DNA of 64,000 nucleotides. Origin: an uncultured Clostridia bacterium. Lineage in GTDB: Bacteria; Bacillota; Clostridia; TANB77; CAG-508. Within the stretch, counting starts at the first letter, position 1. Each line of letters starts with the position of its first letter. Of this stretch, positions 62,034 through 64,000 are shown one piece after another. The notes beneath the pieces are model-generated. The model was not told the DNA's origin and did no database searches. It saw nothing but the letters and a program-made list of their open reading frames with translations. The stretch is from contig CAKPCF010000002.1 in NCBI GenBank assembly GCA_934141445.1, positions 58,638 through 122,637 on the forward strand, given 5' to 3'. The position numbers were made by a program, and so were the translations under genes.

Positions 62034-62303
62034 TTCACCCAGTGAACCCCTAAAAAATGCCGTTTAGAGTGCGAAAGTTCACTAAATGACCTTTTTTAAG
62101 GAAAAGTTCCCCCGGTGTACTAAAATTAGTTCACTAAATGAACAAATGCAGAATAAATAAATTACAAAGTTCACCGAGTGAACTAAATAATAGAGAAAAA
62201 TAAATTACGAGTTCACCCGGTGAACTGAAAAATAAAAATACAAAATTATCAGTTCACTAAGTGAACTAAAACAAAAAAATGTAAGTTCACTCGGTGAACT
62301 TAC
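62034..62303. repeat. Array of eight GTTCACNNNGTGAAC palindromes
   Basis: Copies begin at about 62034, 62077, 62106, 62129, 62169, 62211, 62252 and 62285, each 13-15 bp, spaced 23-43 bp apart by AT-rich DNA. The first copy has only the inner 13 bp, the second and third are imperfect, the fourth has one arm change, and the last four are perfect dyads. Only the central three bases vary (CGA, CCG, TAA, TCG). The final copy extends to GTAAGTTCAC/GTGAACTTAC. Spacing near 40 bp is not CRISPR-like. It may be an operator or iteron array for a DNA-binding protein, or tandem RNA hairpins. Confidence 0.85.
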
Positions 62304-62446
62304 AGAAATATAATAAAAGTAAATATAAAAAATTACACAATAATTAACATAAAATCATTTTAAATAGACAAAAGGGAAAAAAACGGGAATTGATTTTAGG
62401 GAAACACGATATTATAATGGTATTATCAAAAAATGTAAAAACAAGA

Positions 62447-62476
62447 AGTCAGGCGAAGCTAGCCGGCTGGCTTTTT
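62447..62476 (+). terminator. Terminator-like hairpin in the mobile region
   Basis: AGTCAG (62447-62452) pairs with CTGGCT (62467-62472) around a GC-rich core, with five T. A second T run follows at about 62485. It lies 45 bp before the next gene's start. Confidence 0.6.
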
Positions 62477-62519
62477 CTGTTGCCTTTTTTGAAATTCAAA
62501 TCAAGTAAGGAGAATTTTT

Positions 62520-62705
62520 ATGTTATATGAAATCAAATTTGATAATACCAAAACCATCAAACTAAATGAAAATATTTTTAATTGCAGTATAAAAATAGCA
62601 ATACTAAACAAAACATTTGAAGCGGGACTAATTAAAGAAGAAAAATACCAAGAACTAAAACAAAATATTTTACAAGAATATAATTTAAGTCATATATGTA
62701 TTTAA
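62520..62705 (+). CDS. SHOCT-like small protein beside the recombinase
   Basis: A 61-residue protein whose C-terminal helical pair (LNKTFEAGLIKEEKYQELKQ) resembles the SHOCT-type module often found in small genes ahead of large serine recombinases in integrative elements. AAGGAG precedes the ATG. It may act in element control; that is inferred. Confidence 0.6.
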   Translation: MLYEIKFDNTKTIKLNENIFNCSIKIAILNKTFEAGLIKEEKYQELKQNILQEYNLSHICI

Positions 62706-62772
62706 AAATTTTATCTTTTGATGTATAATATGCACATAAAGATTCTCTAAACTTGAGAAAGAGAGGTTAATT

Positions 62773-64000
62773 TTGAAAGTACAAGTTATAGAGAAGAAAA
62801 AGGTCGAATTGATAGAACAACAGGAGAAATAATAAAAGGAAATTTAAGAGTATGTGCCTATGCAAGAGTAAGTACAGAAATAGAAGAACAATTGAACAGT
62901 TATAATTCTCAACTAAAGTATTATGAAGAAAAAATAAAAAGCAATAGTGATTGGCTATATGTTGGCATTTATGCAGATGAAGGAATAACAGGAACATTAG
63001 ACTATAAAAGGGATGGCTTCATGAAAATGATGCAAGATGCAACACAAAATAAATTTGATATGATAATAACAAAATCAATATCAAGATTTGGCATAAACAC
63101 AGTCGATACCTTAAAATATGTAAGAGCATTAAAAGAAAAAGGAATTGCAATTTATTTTGAAGAAGAAAGAATTAATACTTTAGAAATATCTGGAGAAATA
63201 ATGCTAACAGTATTAAGTGCAATGGCACAACAAGAAAGCGAAAATATTTCTTCACATGTGAAATTAGGCTTGCAGATGAAACTAAAAAGAGGAGAATTAA
63301 TTGGATATAATGGATGTTTAGGATATGTATATGATAAAGAATCAAAGTAAATATCAGTAAATTATGAAGAAGCAGAAATAGTAAGATATATCTTTGAAAG
63401 ATACTGTCAAGGAGTAGGTTGCACAACTATTGCAAAAGAATTAACAAGTATGAAATATAGTACTCCAACAGGCAAAAAGAAATGGCACGAATCAACCATA
63501 AGAGGTATCTTGAAAAACGAAAAATACAAAGGAGATGTCTTACAAGGAAAAACATATACAACAGATCCAATATCACATAAAAGATTAAGCAATTTAGGAG
63601 AAGTAGACAAGCATTATTACAAAGAACATCACGAACCAATTATTAGCAAAGAGTTATTTGATAGAGTACAAGAAATAAGAACAAAAAGAGCAGGTAATAG
63701 AGAAACAGGAAGAAGAAATGATAATTATAGCAAGAAATATCCTTTTAGCAGCAAACTATATTGTGCATTTTGTGGCTCATTACTAACAAGAAGAAATTGG
63801 AATGCAAATAGAAGTTGTGAAAAAGCAGTATGGCAATGTATAAAAAGGGCAAAACAAGGAAAAGAAGAATGTCCACATTGTAAGGCAATAGCAGAAGAAA
63901 TAATAGAAGATTGTTTTGTACAAGGTTATAGAATATTGTGTAATGATAACAGAAAAATAATTGAAACATTTTTAGAAAAGATAGAAAATATCTTAAAAGA
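62773..64000 (+). pseudogene. Large serine recombinase, disrupted and cut by the window end
   Basis: A TTG start with GAGAGG gives MKVQVIEKKK, and that frame soon stops. The resolvase domain follows in another frame: RVCAYARVSTEIEEQLNSY with the catalytic Ser, GIYADEGITGT, and SISRFGINTVDTL. An in-frame TAA at 63348-63350 then splits it (GYVYDKESK / ISVNYEEAEIVRYIF). Downstream come the recombinase domain (CTTIAKELTSMKYSTPTGKK), a zinc ribbon (CAFCG..C..C) and the start of a coiled coil, running to the window end. Such enzymes integrate and excise elements. With a frameshift near 62800-62840 and a stop, it should be inactive. Confidence 0.88.

Noticed and set aside
62034..62303. CRISPR array
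   Set aside because: The repeats are only 13-15 bp, palindromic, with AT-rich spacers of uneven length, and no cas genes are near.

Overview
The window is about 64 kb of AT-rich DNA, read as a low-GC, spore-forming member of the Clostridia, probably an uncultured gut lineage. Evidence seen: sigma-K and WhiA genes, Gram-positive Shine-Dalgarno sites, T-box and tmRNA layouts, and many A/T-ending codons. The exact genus is not determined. Most of the window is chromosomal housekeeping sequence: ribosome and tRNA maturation (rbgA, mrnC, miaB, rlmD, rnr, tmRNA, 6S RNA), DNA repair (recN, mutS), tRNA synthetases (argS, ileS with a T-box), translation and envelope functions, and two tRNA genes.

Layout. 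1-5.9 kb: the end of an M41 peptidase gene, small proteins, rbgA-mrnC, tRNA-Glu with a duplicated 3' end, an Fe-S flavoenzyme and rdgB. 6.1-8.5 kb: recN and a small protein that looks like the two ends of MutS joined together. 8.8-14.3 kb: a complete diversity-generating retroelement (DGR). It has a secreted variable protein, its variable repeat (VR), a 140-bp template repeat (TR), avd, a reverse transcriptase with the DGR-type SQ motif, and a translationally coupled 830-residue pilin-like repeat protein. VR and TR differ at 15 positions, and every one is an adenine in the TR. 14.4-24.4 kb: sigK, radical SAM proteins, 6S RNA, prmC-whiA-hemW-miaB-mutS. 24.6-29.3 kb: a two-component pair, tmRNA, and a candidate type I toxin-antitoxin locus. 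29.4-37 kb: two fused ABC exporters, then a probable Mn2+ (yybP-ykoY) riboswitch ahead of a Ca2+/Mn2+-type P-ATPase. 37-46.2 kb: a deacetylase, an MBL hydrolase, tRNA-Leu, a RelB antitoxin beside a frameshifted YafQ toxin, a small higher-GC islet, argS, and a frameshifted YihY gene. 46.2-55.4 kb: ferredoxin-thioredoxin reductase-like protein plus thioredoxin, MgtC, a GltD-like enzyme, T-box-ileS, secG-rnr. 55.4-64 kb: two divergent Gre-factor-like genes of higher GC, rlmD, then a decaying accessory region with pseudogenes, a Bro-N/DinD-type protein, an array of eight GTTCAC/GTGAAC palindromes, and a large serine recombinase broken by a frameshift and a stop codon.

How the parts work together. 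The DGR is the main specialised system. The RT and Avd should copy the TR RNA with adenine-directed errors and install the cDNA in the C-type-lectin-like tail of a secreted protein; the adjoining pilin-like gene suggests surface display, but that link is inferred. Several loci are visibly eroding (YafQ, YihY, GNAT, Sel1, recombinase), so the accessory DNA appears old or partly inactive, although single-base assembly errors cannot be excluded.
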